From Ancistrus triradiatus (lineage: Eukaryota; Chordata; Actinopteri; Siluriformes; Loricariidae): 64,000 bases of DNA. How positions within the stretch are numbered: the stretch's first letter is position 1; each line of letters opens with the position of its first letter. A model generated the notes under the pieces. That model had not been told where the DNA came from, ran no database searches, and saw nothing but the letters and a program-made list of their open reading frames with translations. Shown here piece after piece: positions 10,490 to 22,755 of this stretch. A program made the translations under genes and the position numbers. The stretch is from contig JAJAGP010000771.1 of assembly GCA_025084515.1 (NCBI GenBank), positions 231,001-295,000 on the forward strand. The letters are read 5' to 3'.

Positions 10490-10735
10490 ACCAAACCCTG
10501 ATTATAATCACCTGTTGACATCACCTGTTTGAAATCAATATTCAGTATTTTTCCATTGCTAGTACTAAAATGCCTCCATCCCAGCTTTTTTTGGAATCTG
10601 TTATAGACCTGAAATGCAGGAATGGATGAAATATATTGTCTTCATACTGTTTGCAATTACTTCGAAGTTGTTTTTTTCCCTTTTCCCATACTGTCCCAAC
10701 TTTTTCTTATTTGGGGTTGTTCTTAATATAATATC
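10490..10735 (+). mobile_element. Nonautonomous hAT-like element end
   Basis: It contains CCCAGCTTTTTTTGGAATCT, GACCTGAAATGCAGGAATGG and ends ACTGTCCCAACTTTTTCTTA then TTTGGGGTTGT, the pattern of a common fish hAT-derived repeat. A related short piece (CCCAACTTTTTTTGGAATGT) is at 60112-60131. Left boundary uncertain; no transposase. Confidence 0.6.
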
Positions 10736-12964
10736 TAGTGGACTGGAAGTGGTACACTTAATTTGACATATATAATAATTTCAAAGGCCATTCGCAGACT
10801 GAACCCATTCTACCTCAGAAGCTAAAGCATGAATTCCATTTAGCTTTACACCTGTCAAATAATTGGTTGATTTTTTACAGTTTAAACACAGTTTCAGTAA
10901 AACATACTAAATATGTTTAATTGGTATTTGATGCAAATACTTGTTAGTAAAAGCACCAAAGGTAAAAAAGTTAAATAGATCTAGAAATAGTTTTCTCATA
11001 CCAAAGTTATTTGATGTATTTACTGGATTTAAGAAAAGCTTTAGTCTGCTAACAACATTAGATTTAAAAAGCAATTTTGGCTGGTACTGCCACTTTTGGT
11101 TTATTCTTTTAAGTTGGGATGTAGTAGACTTGTGTTCATCTTTCCTTGTGTGAAATAAATAACATTTAAATTGGGAAAGTAATTTTCTGCTGTCAAATGT
11201 CATGTTGTCCTAAAATTCAGTCATCCATTTTATTAAACATGAATGGAGCTATAAACATTTGATTGCACCAGTCTATATTCTCAGTATTTGACTGGTGTAT
11301 TTAGGACCTGCTACTGCATTAACATTGCTTGTACTTCTGATTGATCTGTACCTCTGGTTAGTGGATGGATAGTAGTTACATAAGACTTGTACCTAATGCA
11401 AACCTAACGCAGACCTTTTTCGGGTATTTTTTTTAAGTTCGCCTAGGGGGCTTACTTCTAGGGTCCCTTAGTCAAAACTTAGCCCCCTTATTCATAAATC
11501 TCTAGTGACGCCCCTGGGTGTGGTGTTTAGAGTGCTTTGAAAACTGACTTTGTGTATAGCATTCTACCTACTTTGCATTCTACACAATCCTAAAAGCCTG
11601 TTGAATATCAGTTACACAAATACCTAAGTTCTTAATGTGTACAACACATCTATGCAGTGACCACACCTAATACAAGCCGAAGCAACCTGGATGTATGGTA
11701 CTGCTGTTTTTAAAACCTGATTATTTCCAGTGCACTCATTTACCCTGACATGCAATGCCTTGCTCTCATGCTCTCATTCTACCAAACACGTTGTGTCCTT
11801 ATAGACTTCATATGCAGAGACAAAAGTGGAGCTGTGAGAATGTTTCACTCTAAATGGCTGTAAATAATCTGGAAATGAAATTCCATTGCTCATATTTTCA
11901 AGCAGAACAGGTAATAAGTGAGAAGGAAAAAGTGAAACAGAATGCTAAGTCAACAGGAAAGCACACCATAGTTGCTAGGAGAGGGATAAACAAACAGAAT
12001 GATGGGCTGAGGACTGTGTGAATCAGCCTGCAGCGACAGGTGAGTCGTCCACAGGGCCTAAAAGCCAGTTTTGCAGGATATGAAGCCAAGTATCATCCAA
12101 AGGCTCGTTTCAAAGTACTAATTGTTTTTACTTTTCACCTTGTTCAGTTAACCTCTCCGGGAAAAAAAAGAAAAGAGACCTTTCTCAGTATAAATTGGGG
12201 AAAACACCAGACTCTAACTCCCTTCAAAACAGCATCACCTGGGTATATAAGCTTAGATCCACCGTTGTTAAATGAACTAGCATTCTTATGGATTATCATG
12301 TATTACTTTTTGGTAACCAGTCACTCTGATCATGCTAAATGAAATCTCCTTCTTAAGCTGCCCTGTTGTGCGGAAGGCTAATTAGGCTTAAGCATGCCAT
12401 CATAATTTGCCTGAGGTTGTGTTGTGCAATGCAGGACAGGGTCATTTCTCCTCACAAGAAATTAACTATATTGCCTGAACCCCGGAAAGTAAATGACTTT
12501 TATATAACATGCCATTACAAATGAAGCCATTTGTTGAGTGTTTTTTTTTTTTTACTTTGTGCAATTTCCAGGTAATTTGCACCTGTTACACATGCTAGCC
12601 ACATAACAAGCATAAATGTGCCAGAAGTAGGCTAGCATTCTTTTCAGTATCATTCTACACTCAAGTTGATACTCACAGTTTCGATTCAGTTCCACTTGAG
12701 CCACTCGGGTGGATCACAACATTCCTGAGACATAGAAAGGGACACACATACACGCGCCCTCAAACAGATGACATATGCAGGCACACGCACCATTTTAAAC
12801 ATGCATGCTTGCAGAGCATCCTGATCTAACAGAGTAAACAAGTTAAGCATGTAACTGACTGTGTCCTTAAGAATGGGACTTGTATTTACTGAGAGCTGAC
12901 AGTAAAATATACAGAAGGATCAGAGGTCTAACAAAACTAGTGCAAATACTTCTGTTTTACTAAA
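10736..12964. other. Long unique noncoding stretch
   Basis: No gene recognised. At 11400-11520 an AGGGGGC/GCCCCC-containing piece (GTGACGCCCCTGG end) resembles a DNA-transposon terminus but cannot be assigned. Bases 12030-12480 are non-repetitive and include GGCTAATTAGGCTTAAGC and CATCATAATTTGCC, homeodomain-type motifs, so this is a candidate regulatory block. A T12 run lies at 12541-12553. Confidence 0.45.
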
Positions 12965-13165
12965 TTCTTGACTACTTGTCTTCAAGTGCCCCTATAAATG
13001 TTTGATGAGTTTGGGGTTAGATGACTGTGGAGCAAAGTCCATAAAAAGTAAGAACTCTAAAGTAAGAAATCTACAGCCGTCTTCTAGTAGTTGTTGCAAA
13101 GCTTTGAGGTTTGTTTAGGACCATGGTCCTTCTGCAGTATGAATCCATAATAAATAAATAAATAA
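12965..13165 (-). pseudogene. Possible Tc1-like transposase remnant
   Basis: On the reverse strand, short blocks resemble the region around the second catalytic Asp (LQKDHGPKQTSKLC) and a run about 30 codons later resembling PQSSNPKLIKHL. This spacing fits the DD34E layout, but identity is low and stops are frequent. Tentative. Confidence 0.4.
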
Positions 13166-13740
13166 CCAAACAAGCATTTTCACTCATTTGGCCCTGACTG
13201 TATGTTTAGGAAAAACAACCCAGGCTCTTCAAATAGGAAAAACAAAGCTCCCAAAAGAGCAGATCATGCATTTGCATGCCTATTAAACAGTTATTACACC
13301 ACAGAAGTTGTGACCTTTGAAAAAACTATGACATACATTTTCAGAGTTCATGAAGCAGAGACATTAGTGATCAAGCTATTGAAAAACTCGGCTAAGGAAA
13401 CCTGATGCTCCTGTTTTTCATCAAGCTGTTCTTTCACACCAATTGGAAAGATCAAGGCTCAGAAGGGTTACAATATGAGTGGTGCTTAGGGAAAGTTGAC
13501 AGGTAGAGTTACACACAAGACTTCATTCCAGTAATGCATTCGGCATGATGAATTTTCTTTCACATGTCTACACAATCTTCATCTTAACTGGTCAGTTGCG
13601 GGTGATCAAAAATACAAAAACCATAACAGATCTGTAATCTCACAATTAGGCTGGCTATGCAACGACTGATTTATCCAAATTCAAAAATAAAGCTCCGTAT
13701 CAAAATATTTAAATACTTCAGTACAGCTAAGCTGTGATTT
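13166..13740. other. Unique noncoding stretch
   Basis: No gene, RNA or repeat family recognised; ends at a GT repeat. Confidence 0.5.
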
Positions 13741-13751
13741 TGTGTGTGTGT

Positions 13752-13790
<39 letters not shown>
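13741..13790. repeat. (TG)n microsatellite
   Basis: Twenty-five TG units with one TA interruption. Confidence 0.95.
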
Positions 13791-13794
<4 letters not shown>

Positions 13795-13990
13795 TAAAAG
13801 GCTGTGGTGTCCGCAGCTGCCGCCGATGTCACTCGGCACCCTGCGAGTGTCTGCGTGAGCTAATGGCCCTCATGTTACTTTATCACACGGCTAAGTGCTG
13901 CTCCAATTTAAGAGGAGCTGAAATGATGGCTAAGTCCCTAATAAACCCATTCACTGCAGCACCATCCCTGAAAACTTTGTAGTGTGTGTA
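13791..13990. promoter_or_regulatory. Candidate conserved noncoding block
   Basis: GC-balanced, non-repetitive sequence directly after the TG repeat. TAATGGCCCTCATGTTACTT, TATCACACGGCTAAG and CTAATAAACCCATTCACTGC look like dense transcription-factor motifs rather than transposon debris. Frames across it are short and lack recognisable protein. This is inference from composition only. Confidence 0.35.
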
Positions 13991-14365
13991 GTGTCAGGGC
14001 GAAGAGCATGGCCCAGGTGTGTCAGTGGATTATTCTCATATGCTAATTGCTGTGAGACTTGGGCTCTTTTATGGGGGAAAAGAACTCTATGGGAATACTC
14101 ACTGCCAAACACAACTATACAGTAATTATTGATCATAATAAGTAATTTCATAATTAGCAGCAGGGCAGTAGGGTTACATTGTAACCATGCATACATCTAG
14201 GACTAATTAATTGGAGTGTCTGGTAAAAATAAAATCTGGAAAAACCAAAAACCTATCCAACAATAACAATGAAGGCACACAATTATTACAAATTCAGTAC
14301 TGTTGAAGATATATATATACCAGGAAGTGGTCGGGGTCGGGTGGTGGTTCTGTTGAGTATATATA
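13991..14365. other. Unique stretch ending in short TA tracts
   Basis: Nothing recognisable to 14300. At 14308-14320 and 14358-14369 short TA runs flank a GGTCGGGGTCGGGTGGTGG block just outside the Tc1 left end. Confidence 0.5.
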
Positions 14366-14367
14366 TA

Positions 14368-16069
14368 TACTGGTCCTTCTCAGAAAATACATATTGTGAT
14401 AAAGTAATTCTTTTCCGTAATGTAATGATAAAAATTAAACTTTCAGATATTTTAGATTCATTGCACACCAACTGAAATATTTCAAGTCTTTTATTGTTTT
14501 AATACTGATGATTTTGGCATACAGCTCATGAAAACCCAAAATTCTCACAAAATTAGCATATCATGAAAAGGTTCTCTAAATGAGCTATTAACCTAATCAT
14601 CTCAATCAACGAATTAACTCTAAACACCTGCAAAAGATTTCTGAGGCTTTCTCACAAAATTAGCATATTTCATCCGACCAATAAAAGAAAAATGTTTTTA
14701 ATACAAAAGAAGTCAACCTTCAGATTATTATGTTCATTTATGCACTCAATACTTGGTCGGGAATCCTTTTGCAGAAATGACTGCTTCAATGCGGCGTGGC
14801 ATGGAGGCAATCAGCCTGTGGCACTGCTGAGGTGTTATGGAGGCCCAGGATGCTTCGATAGCGGCCTTAAGCTCATCCAGAGTGTTGGGTGTTGCGTCTC
14901 TCAACTTTCTCTTCACAATATCCCACAGATTCTCTATCAGGTTCAGGTCAGAAGAGTTGGCAGGCCAATTGAGCACAGTAATACCATCGTCATTAAACCA
15001 TTTACCAGTGGTTTTGGCACTGTGTACAGGTGCCAGGTCGTGCTGAAAAATGAACTCTTCATCTCCATAAAGCTCTTCAGCAGATGGAAGCATGAAGTGC
15101 TCCAAAATCTCCTGATATCTAGACCCTGCATTGACCCTGCCCTTGATAAAACACAGTGGACCAACACCAGCAGCTGACATGGCACCCCAGACCATCACTG
15201 ACTGTGGGTACTTGACACTGGACTTCAGACATTTTGGCATTTCCTTCTCCCCAGTCTTCCTCCAGACTCTGGCACCTTGATTTCCGAATGACATGCAAAA
15301 TTTGCTATCATCCGAAAAAAGTACTTTGGACCACTGAGCACCGTCCAGTGCTGCTTCTCTGTAGCCCAGGTCAGGCGCTTCTTCCGCCGTTTTCTGGTTC
15401 AAAAAGTGGCTTGAACCCTGGGGAAATGTGCGGCACCTTGTAGCCCATTTCTGCACAATCTCCTTGCACGGGGCCGTCGCTTGGGGGGGGGGAATCGGCC
15501 CTTCTCGCCACGATCTTCGGTCGGGGGCCGGGCGGCGGGCAGGTGTCCGTCACCTCTTCTCGTTGTGGGCACGCGTTTTCTGCCACACTTTTTTCCTCCC
15601 ACAGACTTCCCACCTGAGGTACCTTGATACAACAGCACTCCTGGAACAGCCTATTCGTTGCTTGAGGGTGTCAATGATGGCCTTCTGGACAGCAGTCAGG
15701 TCGGCAGTCTTACCCATGATTGCGGTTTTGAGTAATGAACCAGGCTGGGAGTTTTCAAAAGCCTCAGGAATCTTTTGCAGGTGTTTAGAGTTAATTCGTT
15801 GATTCAGATGATTAGGTTAATAGCTCGTTTAGAGAACCTTTTCATGATATGCTAATTTTGTGAGATCGGAATTTTGGGTTTTCATGAGCTGTATGCCAAA
15901 ATCATCAGTATTAAAACAATAAAAGACTTGAAATATTTCAGCTGGTGTGCAATGAATCTAAAATATATGAATATAATAAATAAATATAAATATAATATTT
16001 AATTTTTATCATTACATTACGGAAAAGAATTAACTTTATCACAATATGCAATTTTTTTGAGAAGGACCA

Positions 16070-16072
<3 letters not shown>
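14368..16072 (-). mobile_element. Full-length Tc1-like element in a TA repeat
   Basis: The left end TACTGGTCCTTCTCAG and right end, reversed, CACTGGTCCTTCTCAA are inverted repeats of about 230 bp, sharing TTTGGCATACAGCTCATGAA and CACAAAATTAGCATAT. TA dinucleotides flank both sides and the right flank is a long TA microsatellite. Total about 1705 bp. It encodes one reverse-strand transposase whose C-terminal 236 codons are open. Confidence 0.92.
14746..15717 (-). pseudogene. Tc1-like transposase, open C-terminus, broken N-terminus
   Basis: The 236-codon open stretch (14746-15456) has all three catalytic positions: VLFSDDSKF (Asp), FIFQHDLAPVHSAK (Asp) and DLNLIENLWDIVKRKL (Glu), then SMPRRIEAVI and a PTKY stop. 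Upstream, a start ATG at 15715-15717 opens MGKTADLTAVQKAIIDTL, but the DNA-binding half is scrambled by indels, several in homopolymers (a C9 run near 15484), and by an in-frame stop. The region 15480-15545 is unusually GC-rich. Without the helix-turn-helix domain it cannot mobilise itself. Confidence 0.9.
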
Positions 16073-16130
<58 letters not shown>

Positions 16131-16131
16131 A
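16073..16131. repeat. (TA)n microsatellite
   Basis: About 25 TA units starting at the Tc1 target TA, followed by GTATATA. Confidence 0.95.
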
Positions 16132-16574
16132 AATGATTACCTCCTCTGGAATGGCTGTACAAGACATCTAACACTTAATGCTGAGTGACATCCTTCATCC
16201 TTCTACTGAATCCTGACAAGACTAGTGATTCTAATTGAGCCTTTCTAATTGAAAGACTTTGGTGTGATTATTGATCCATATAGTTAATATTGCCAAGACA
16301 ACTTAACTTCCACTTTAGGTATATCGCTAAACTAGGAAAACCTATTATCAGATGCAGAATTTTTTTGTCTTATTGTGTTGCCTTACTTATTTTCTCATTG
16401 TGTTACCTTACTTTCTGGATGTTACATTATGCGCTTAAATAAACTGCAATTAATTCAGCATGCAGCAGCTTAAGTTCTCACTATAATTAAACAGTTAGAT
16501 TATATCATCAATGGTTTCACTTTACTTAAGCTAAATTTTGTCAATTAAAAAAATATATACAACGGTACAAAATA
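16132..16574. other. Unique AT-rich stretch
   Basis: No recognisable feature. Confidence 0.5.
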
Positions 16575-16915
16575 AATTAATTATACTTTAATAGTAAACT
16601 GCAGTCTGGAAGGAACTTGACAGGACATGTTCTTGAATAGGAGGTACACAAAATAATAACATCAAGTAGTTTACAAGGTGTAAGTCCAACTCCTGTCACC
16701 AGAACAGCTTGAAGCCTTGTACAAATGAGGTCATACAAGTCCTGAATGGTTTGTGGTGACTTGTTGGACTGTTTATTTGCTTCCTGTGCTTTAAGGGAAG
16801 GAGGTGTAAATCTACTTCATAGTCTGTGCTTCAGAGCTTCCCACGACGTTTTATTAATGTTTAATTCTGGTGGTGGGTGAGGCCATGGGAAGCATGGGAG
16901 GCATCATTTTCTAGT
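16575..16915 (-). pseudogene. Tc1-like transposase C-terminal remnant
   Basis: On the reverse strand the decayed frame reads as a PELNINKTSWEALKHRL-like catalytic Glu region, a proline-rich SRFTPPSLK, and a QDLYDLICTRLQAVL tail, matching in order the C-terminus of Tc1 transposases. Multiple stops. Upstream parts are not recognised. Confidence 0.55.
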
Positions 16916-18247
16916 TTAACAAACCACACCTGAAGAGTTTAAATTAATTAATTTTCACATCATTTTTTAAAAGATGATCACTAATCCGATTAAGAACAAC
17001 AGTTGGCAGCAGACCAGTGTTTCTCTTTGCCAGTGATGTTTGTCCATGTCTATCATACAATGTCAGGACTTCTGTGACTTGAAAAATGTGATAATTTTTT
17101 GGGTTTGGATGAGCCTGTAATTCAGATACCTACTATATGGTGTCTTTGGAAAATAAATTGTGCGGATATGATTGTAATTGGCGAGGTCCTACTCATGTTG
17201 TTCTGTTGTTTTGTCCATTTCTCATATAGTATATAAAATTTTACATGAGTGTAAACATGGTGATGTCCCTAAAGCATATTTTTGGAAATATATTATGGAT
17301 TAATTTAGTGGTTTAACATTATAAGGAAAGTGGCTTACTATACTGTTTAGTATGTAATCTGAAATATCTGATATCCCTCATCAAACAAGCTTCTGTGGAC
17401 ATAGGATTTGTCTGCCTAAGGTGATCAGAATTCAGATGAGCAGAATCAGCCATGCTAGTGAAAATAAAGCAATAATATATGCAGTTGCATCACTCCTAAT
17501 TTGTTTCGTTCTGAATTTATTTGCTGTCAGCTCACCCATCATAGTAATCATCTTAGTGTCACTAAAAAAAAAACCCAAAAAAAATGAACCAAAAAGAAAA
17601 AAAAACCAGAACACTGTGCTAACATGGAAATCGTCCTGCAACAAACTCTTTTGTTTTGCCCACAAGGCTGCTGATCTGACATCATAACCAGAATTAATAT
17701 ACCAGAAATGGTTACATGTTGTGGCAGTGCCATGGCACTGATTAAATGTGGTAATAAAGTCAAATGATGCATTGCCCAGTAGATTTAAGGGCCATGCAGA
17801 GTTAATAATCTTCCATTAAAATCACTAATGCACTGAACATGGAATGGTTTTTATTCCTTTGGCCCGTCTGTTGCCCACCCAGCACGTTGACTTGACTGGT
17901 AAGCCAGTTTTCTCTCAGTCTCCACAATCAAAAGCAGACCTTCCTGGGCTCTTAGCTGTTCATATATTCAGAGGTATTTCATAAAGCTGAAACTTTCCCT
18001 GGATTCTGTCACCCAACCAGAAAACACCTGGTCTTTCTGCCACAGTTTGCCTGCCTTGATGCTAAGGTTCAGAATGCCAGTCGGCATAAAATGAGGTGAA
18101 TGGAATAGGAAGTTCGCCTAACACTTGTTTTTAACATTTAAGAGTGTCACCATTACCATAATACTATGAATTAAGGAACCATGTTTTATGTATTTGTGTG
18201 CTTAATGCCTTTGTGTAGCATTTCCATACAGTACATGTGTGAGGAAG
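16916..18247. other. Unique noncoding stretch
   Basis: No gene or repeat family recognised. An A-rich stretch with CCC interruptions at 17563-17610 gives a low-complexity frame on both strands. Confidence 0.5.
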
Positions 18248-18305
18248 TCTATCTATCTATCTATCTATCTATCTCTCTGTCTGTCTGTCTGTCTGTCTGT
18301 CTGTC
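18248..18305. repeat. Compound (TCTA)n(CTGT)n microsatellite
   Basis: About seven TCTA units followed by about seven CTGT units. Confidence 0.95.
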
Positions 18306-19491
18306 CAAATTTGCACAATTGCACAAATGTACAAAAAGTACATTGTTTGATTCCTAATTCAGTATGAGCCCTGTTGTAGATATGAGTCATTTATTCTCAG
18401 CAATTCAGTGACGACCGAAGCCTGATTGGAAGTAATGACTTTAACAGTCACATAAACCTGACACTCCTATATTCTGACAATCTGTACAGTGTATAGTGTA
18501 AAAAAAATCAGAAGTTCCAACATTCATCCTCAGAAAAGATGGGTAAAATGTTATAAAAGGTATTTGTGGTTAATATGAAATAATTCAAATTTTTTTGGTC
18601 TATTTTTTAAATAGATTAAACCTTAGCACTTAAACATTTAGCACTTTGTGAAATCTCTTGTTACCACCAAGCACGCTGTTGGCAAAGAGACACTGGCGAG
18701 CTCTCTCTGTTAATGGCTGATGAGAATGGAAAGTGCAAAACAAGAAATCAGAACCACTTTTCAATTCACAATATCTTCAGACCCCCAGGATCGTAGATCA
18801 TTATCTGTGCCATCTCCTCTACACTCTCCACTCCACAGGCTTCAGTTACATTAGGTCAGAGAACTGAGATGGCCATTTCTATAGATTGATTGTCGTTTTT
18901 TATTAGGGGTATTTTTACACGTACAGAAAACAAGCAAAAACATAAGATGCACTGTACAAACAGTCATATTTCTCCCTCTCTATTTTTATGTGTTTTAATC
19001 CTAGATGATGTTCTGTTTTATAGAAAGGGACATATCCAGAGTTGCTGACACATTTCAGCAACTTAAACTGAAAACATATGTCAGTATGTCAAAATAAAGC
19101 TATTCATATCAAGAGTTGTGATTAGCAGTTGCATACTTCATTTTCTGAGTAAAGGTTACATCTATGCACTTCAAACCTATGATGTTGCCAGGTTTTTCCT
19201 GAGAAATGTGTTTGAGTGGGAGTTTCATTCAGTGGCCCATAAGCCTTCCTTCTGCTATGAGTATGTGCCTTCCAGCCCTAAAAATAAATAAGTTAGGCAA
19301 CATAAAATACCAAGAGATCAAGCATATCACATCGCATGAGTACCTATATGAACAGTGGAAGAAGGAAAGATAAACTACAAACGAACTAAGTGGTTGTGGC
19401 ACCCAAAGGCCAATGCCAATGTCGAAGTGCAACTAGCGCTACTGGGTTACAAGTCATAGAATTGTTTAATGCTGGCAGTGGTAGGTGGCGG
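18306..19491. other. Mostly unique noncoding stretch
   Basis: No gene supported. Bases 18835-18910 (AGGTCAGAGAACTGAGATGG) resemble the reverse-strand N-terminal noncoding part of some Tc1 elements, too weakly to call. Confidence 0.45.
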
Positions 19492-19815
19492 CACAATTTT
19501 GCAGTGGTTAGCACTGTTGGCTCACAGCTCTGAGATCCCCAGATCGATCCTAACCCTGGGCTATGCCTGTGTGGATTTTGCATGTCCTCTTTGTGTCCGT
19601 GTGGGTTTTCTCCGGGTACTCTGGTGTCCTCCCACATTCCAAAGATATGTGTGGTAGGTTAATTGGTGTGTGTATGAGTGTGTATGTGTCCTACGATGGA
19701 TTGGCGCCCTGTCTAGGGTTGTTCCTGTCTTGCACCTTGTGTCGCCAGCTAGGCACCGGCTTTCCAGCGACCATGACTAGGATTAAGCGGATAAGACAAA
19801 GAATTAATGAATGAT
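19492..19815 (+). mobile_element. tRNA-derived SINE-like repeat, copy 3
   Basis: Well-preserved copy: a TTGCAGTGGTTAGCACTGTT head, CTCCCACATTCCAAAGATAT, CGATGGATTGGCGCCCTGTC, and a GGATTAAGCGGATAAGA tail with ATGAAT. One of the best copies here for recovering the family consensus. Confidence 0.88.
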
Positions 19816-19861
19816 TATGGGAGGAATGTGACATAACACATAGTGCAGGGTCCCCTGCTGA

Positions 19862-20201
19862 GTATAGGGCAGCCTAGTAGCAGATCAGTCAGAATACTCA
19901 CCATGCTAAATCCTGTCCACTGTAGGAAGCACTGGAACTGGGAATTCAATTGTCAGAACTAGACCTTGGACCAGTGAAAGAAGGTTGTCTAGTTTGATGA
20001 GTCCCATTTTGTTTTTCATCTTGTGGATGGACAGGTACCTGTACACCATTCACCTATTTAAGGGATGATATCAGGAAGCAAGTGGAGGGAATGTGATGCT
20101 CTGGGTACTGTTCTGCTGGGAAACTGTGGGATATGTTAATATGAGTAACACTTACCTAACCACTGTTATGGACCAGGAGCTACTGTTTTGGCTGATCAGT
20201 G
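19862..20201 (+). pseudogene. Tc1-like transposase remnant ending at its 3' terminus
   Basis: Blocks read ILTMLNPVHCRKHWNWEF, a DESHFVFHLVDGQVPVHH segment with the first catalytic Asp, and an ML(W)VLFCWETVG-like glycine-rich zone. A deletion then jumps to the terminal repeat GGCTGATCAGTG followed by TA at 20202. Same lineage as 30451-31292. Confidence 0.7.
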
Positions 20202-21239
20202 TATATGTACATATAAACACTCACACGTACACACGCGGATATATCCACATGAATTTCTCAGATATGTCATGATGGGCACTTTTGAGCTTTTGAGTCATAC
20301 CTCCTAACTATGTATGAAGTATGCAGAATATTTAAAAAGTAGATTATTTGTTATATTTTGATAAGCATTTGAGACATTCATGTCAAACTGTCATACATTA
20401 TAAAATGAAGCAATTTATAGACATTGGGTACACTCATCATATGTTAACAAGAAGCCTGTCTCTGTTTCCCAGGTTTGATTATAATTTATTTCCTATGCTG
20501 TGTCAACAAAACAGACAGCATGCCAGTCTTTAAACATGTGCTTGTGCCGCTGAGATGGAAAATGTTCTCCCTTTATCGCAATCATAACTTCGCAGCAGTT
20601 TGCACATGCCACAGTAGCTGCTTGGAGGCAATGCGGGGCTATAAATTAAAACAGTTACGTGGCTGTACAAAAGCCGTTCTGTTTTGGGTACGGAACACAT
20701 TTGCTGCATCCCGCCTCCTGTCTGTCAGTCAGAGTGGATGATTTAAGCTGAGTGTGGACAGACAGAGGTAAATCAATCTACAGCATGGTGGCAAAAAACC
20801 CACCCTTTCACAAACAGTTCAAGTAGGGACCCATACATGATGCTAAAGCACCTAAATATGTCAGAGATAAAGAATGAGGTCTCAGCATGGCTCTTAGCTC
20901 GGTGAATAATAAGTTAGATAAACTACAAATTCTCCGAAAGTGTTTGATTTAAGAAATGCCTGAATGGTTTGGATAAACATAAATCAATATGTAGAAAAAG
21001 GGGGTCAAAATAATTTTGCATCATATACAAACAATTATAAGAAATAACAATAATGGGCATAGTTGTGAAGAACTGTGCATTAAGGCTGGTATAATTAACA
21101 ACTTTTGAAATACTGATAAACCAGGACGCAATTCAGTAATTATGGATATATTGGTTATATATTAGTATTTTGTTGTTTTAGTATATCAAAGGCAGTTACA
21201 ATTTCAACCAGATGGGCAGCAAAGCAAATACTAATATTC
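20202..21239. other. Unique stretch with candidate regulatory block
   Basis: No gene called. Bases 20560-20760 are non-repetitive and motif-dense (TTTATCGCAATCATAACTTC and GGGCTATAAATTAAAACAGT); they are a candidate conserved noncoding element by composition only. Confidence 0.4.
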
Positions 21240-21300
21240 ATTCATTCCTTCATTTTCATACCCATTTAATCCAGTTCAGGGTCACAGGTAGCCAGGGCCT
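21240..21300 (-). mobile_element. SINE-like tail fragment
   Basis: CATTCATTCCTTCATTTTCA then CCATTTAATCCAGTTCAGGGTC is the reverse complement of a SINE 3' tail. The following 250 bp (to 21560) has CAGGAGCTTTATTAGATGAC and CACAGAGACACGGGCC, which might be retroelement debris but is unassigned. Confidence 0.5.
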
Positions 21301-21560
21301 AACCAACAGGATATGGCACAATGAGAGAACCAGCACCTAGTTAGGGTGTCATGCTTGGCACCGGGAACGAGGACAGCATGTAAGTGCAGGAGCTTTATTA
21401 GATGACATAGTGCAAATACAAGCAAGTGTGGATATGTCAGACAAGATATAGGACAGAGTGTAAACAGACAGCGGCTGAGCTAACACAAACAATTAGAGTG
21501 CAGAGATACACTAATCTAGGATACACAGAGACACGGGCCTAAGCTGACGTAGCAGTGCTA

Positions 21561-22624
21561 GGAGAATTTAATTCACAGTAAATATTCAAATATGCACAAA
21601 TATGACACCAAACTATTTTTGTTTAATAGCTGAACATTCTGTCTTCATGAAGCATATACCTCTGAATATTTTAATTAATGGCACATTTTTCCAGGACAGC
21701 TAGAGGAAAAATATGGAATAACTCGAAGGAAAACGTTATGGAACCATCAACCAAAAAAAATAAAATCAAATAAAAAAAATTACTTTTTCGCTCCTCTGGA
21801 CTTTCTTTTTACTCATATCATCTATATCATCCATGGTAGGGAAATGTTATTGTTTTGTTATTGTATTGGTTATTGCTATTGTAATTCTTATTGGTAGTAA
21901 AATGTTATTTCAGGCAGTCCTCTTTGTATGTTTAATTAGAACAGCACCATACAAAAGTTCTCGCACCATGTCCCTGGGAATTGCAGATTCTTGATTCATT
22001 GCTAAATATGACTTTTATCCAGTCACCCACACTCCATGATTGTTTATCTTTAATCTAATGTAATTTTGTTTTCTTCTGTTAAGTGGTGGTTTTCGTTTGG
22101 CCTTTCTATATTAAAATCTCATTTCAATTAGCTGATTTTTTATAGTTAAATTATCGATATTGACTCCTATTTTTGTCCATTTTATATTTTTGAGATTTGT
22201 TTGAGGAATGAAGCCTGAACATTCAGTCATTGTTTGGTGTCATTTCTGTAATTTGTCTATCCGTTATTAAAAAACACCCTCTATTAGTAGTGCAAGATTT
22301 TGCATTTTGCAATTAAATATTTATTTTGTTTAACGTTACTACCAGGGGGGTGAAAAAGCAACAACAAACAAATCAACTAAAATAAATAAATAAATAAGCT
22401 TTTGAAAGGACACTGCTGGGGCTAAACTGCATTTTTAAGAGAGGATTAATTCAAATAGTAAGTCATATTAATAATAAAAATATAATTATAAATAAGGTTG
22501 AAAAAATGACATTAACCTGTGACATAGCACTGGACTGATTTTATATTTTTATTTTTTCATGGGTAGATATTTAAAATAATAAAACAAACAAACAAAAAAA
22601 CAACAACAGAAAATAACATTGCAC
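21561..22624. other. Unique AT-rich stretch
   Basis: No feature recognised beyond short A-rich runs. Confidence 0.5.
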
Positions 22625-22755
22625 AATAGACTGGCCAATGAAGGATGTGGGAGGAAACCGGAGTACCCATAGTAAACCCACACAGACATGGGGAGGACTG
22701 GGGACGCTGGAGCTGTGAGGCAACCACACTAACCACTGTGCCACGGTTCCGCCCC
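22625..22755 (-). mobile_element. tRNA-derived SINE-like repeat, copy 4 (partial)
   Basis: GATGTGGGAGGAAACCGGAG, TAAACCCACACAGACATGGG and GCAACCACACTAACCACTGTG are the reverse complement of the SINE head and middle. Confidence 0.75.

Noticed and set aside
11400..11520. Possible transposon terminus with GACGCCCCTGG
   Set aside because: Only one end is visible and no partner terminus was found.
15480..15545. GC-rich stretch suspected to be ribosomal DNA
   Set aside because: Tc1 transposase codons continue on both sides and through it with indels; no rRNA signature.
15371..15638. Overlapping arginine/proline-rich frames
   Set aside because: They are alternate frames of the GC-rich, frameshifted Tc1 N-terminal region.
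17421..17772. Frames with hydrophobic segments and lysine-proline runs
   Set aside because: Low-complexity A-rich DNA read on both strands; no conserved motif.
18660..18910. Possible Tc1 N-terminal noncoding remnant
   Set aside because: Similarity is limited to one short phrase and no coding motifs follow.
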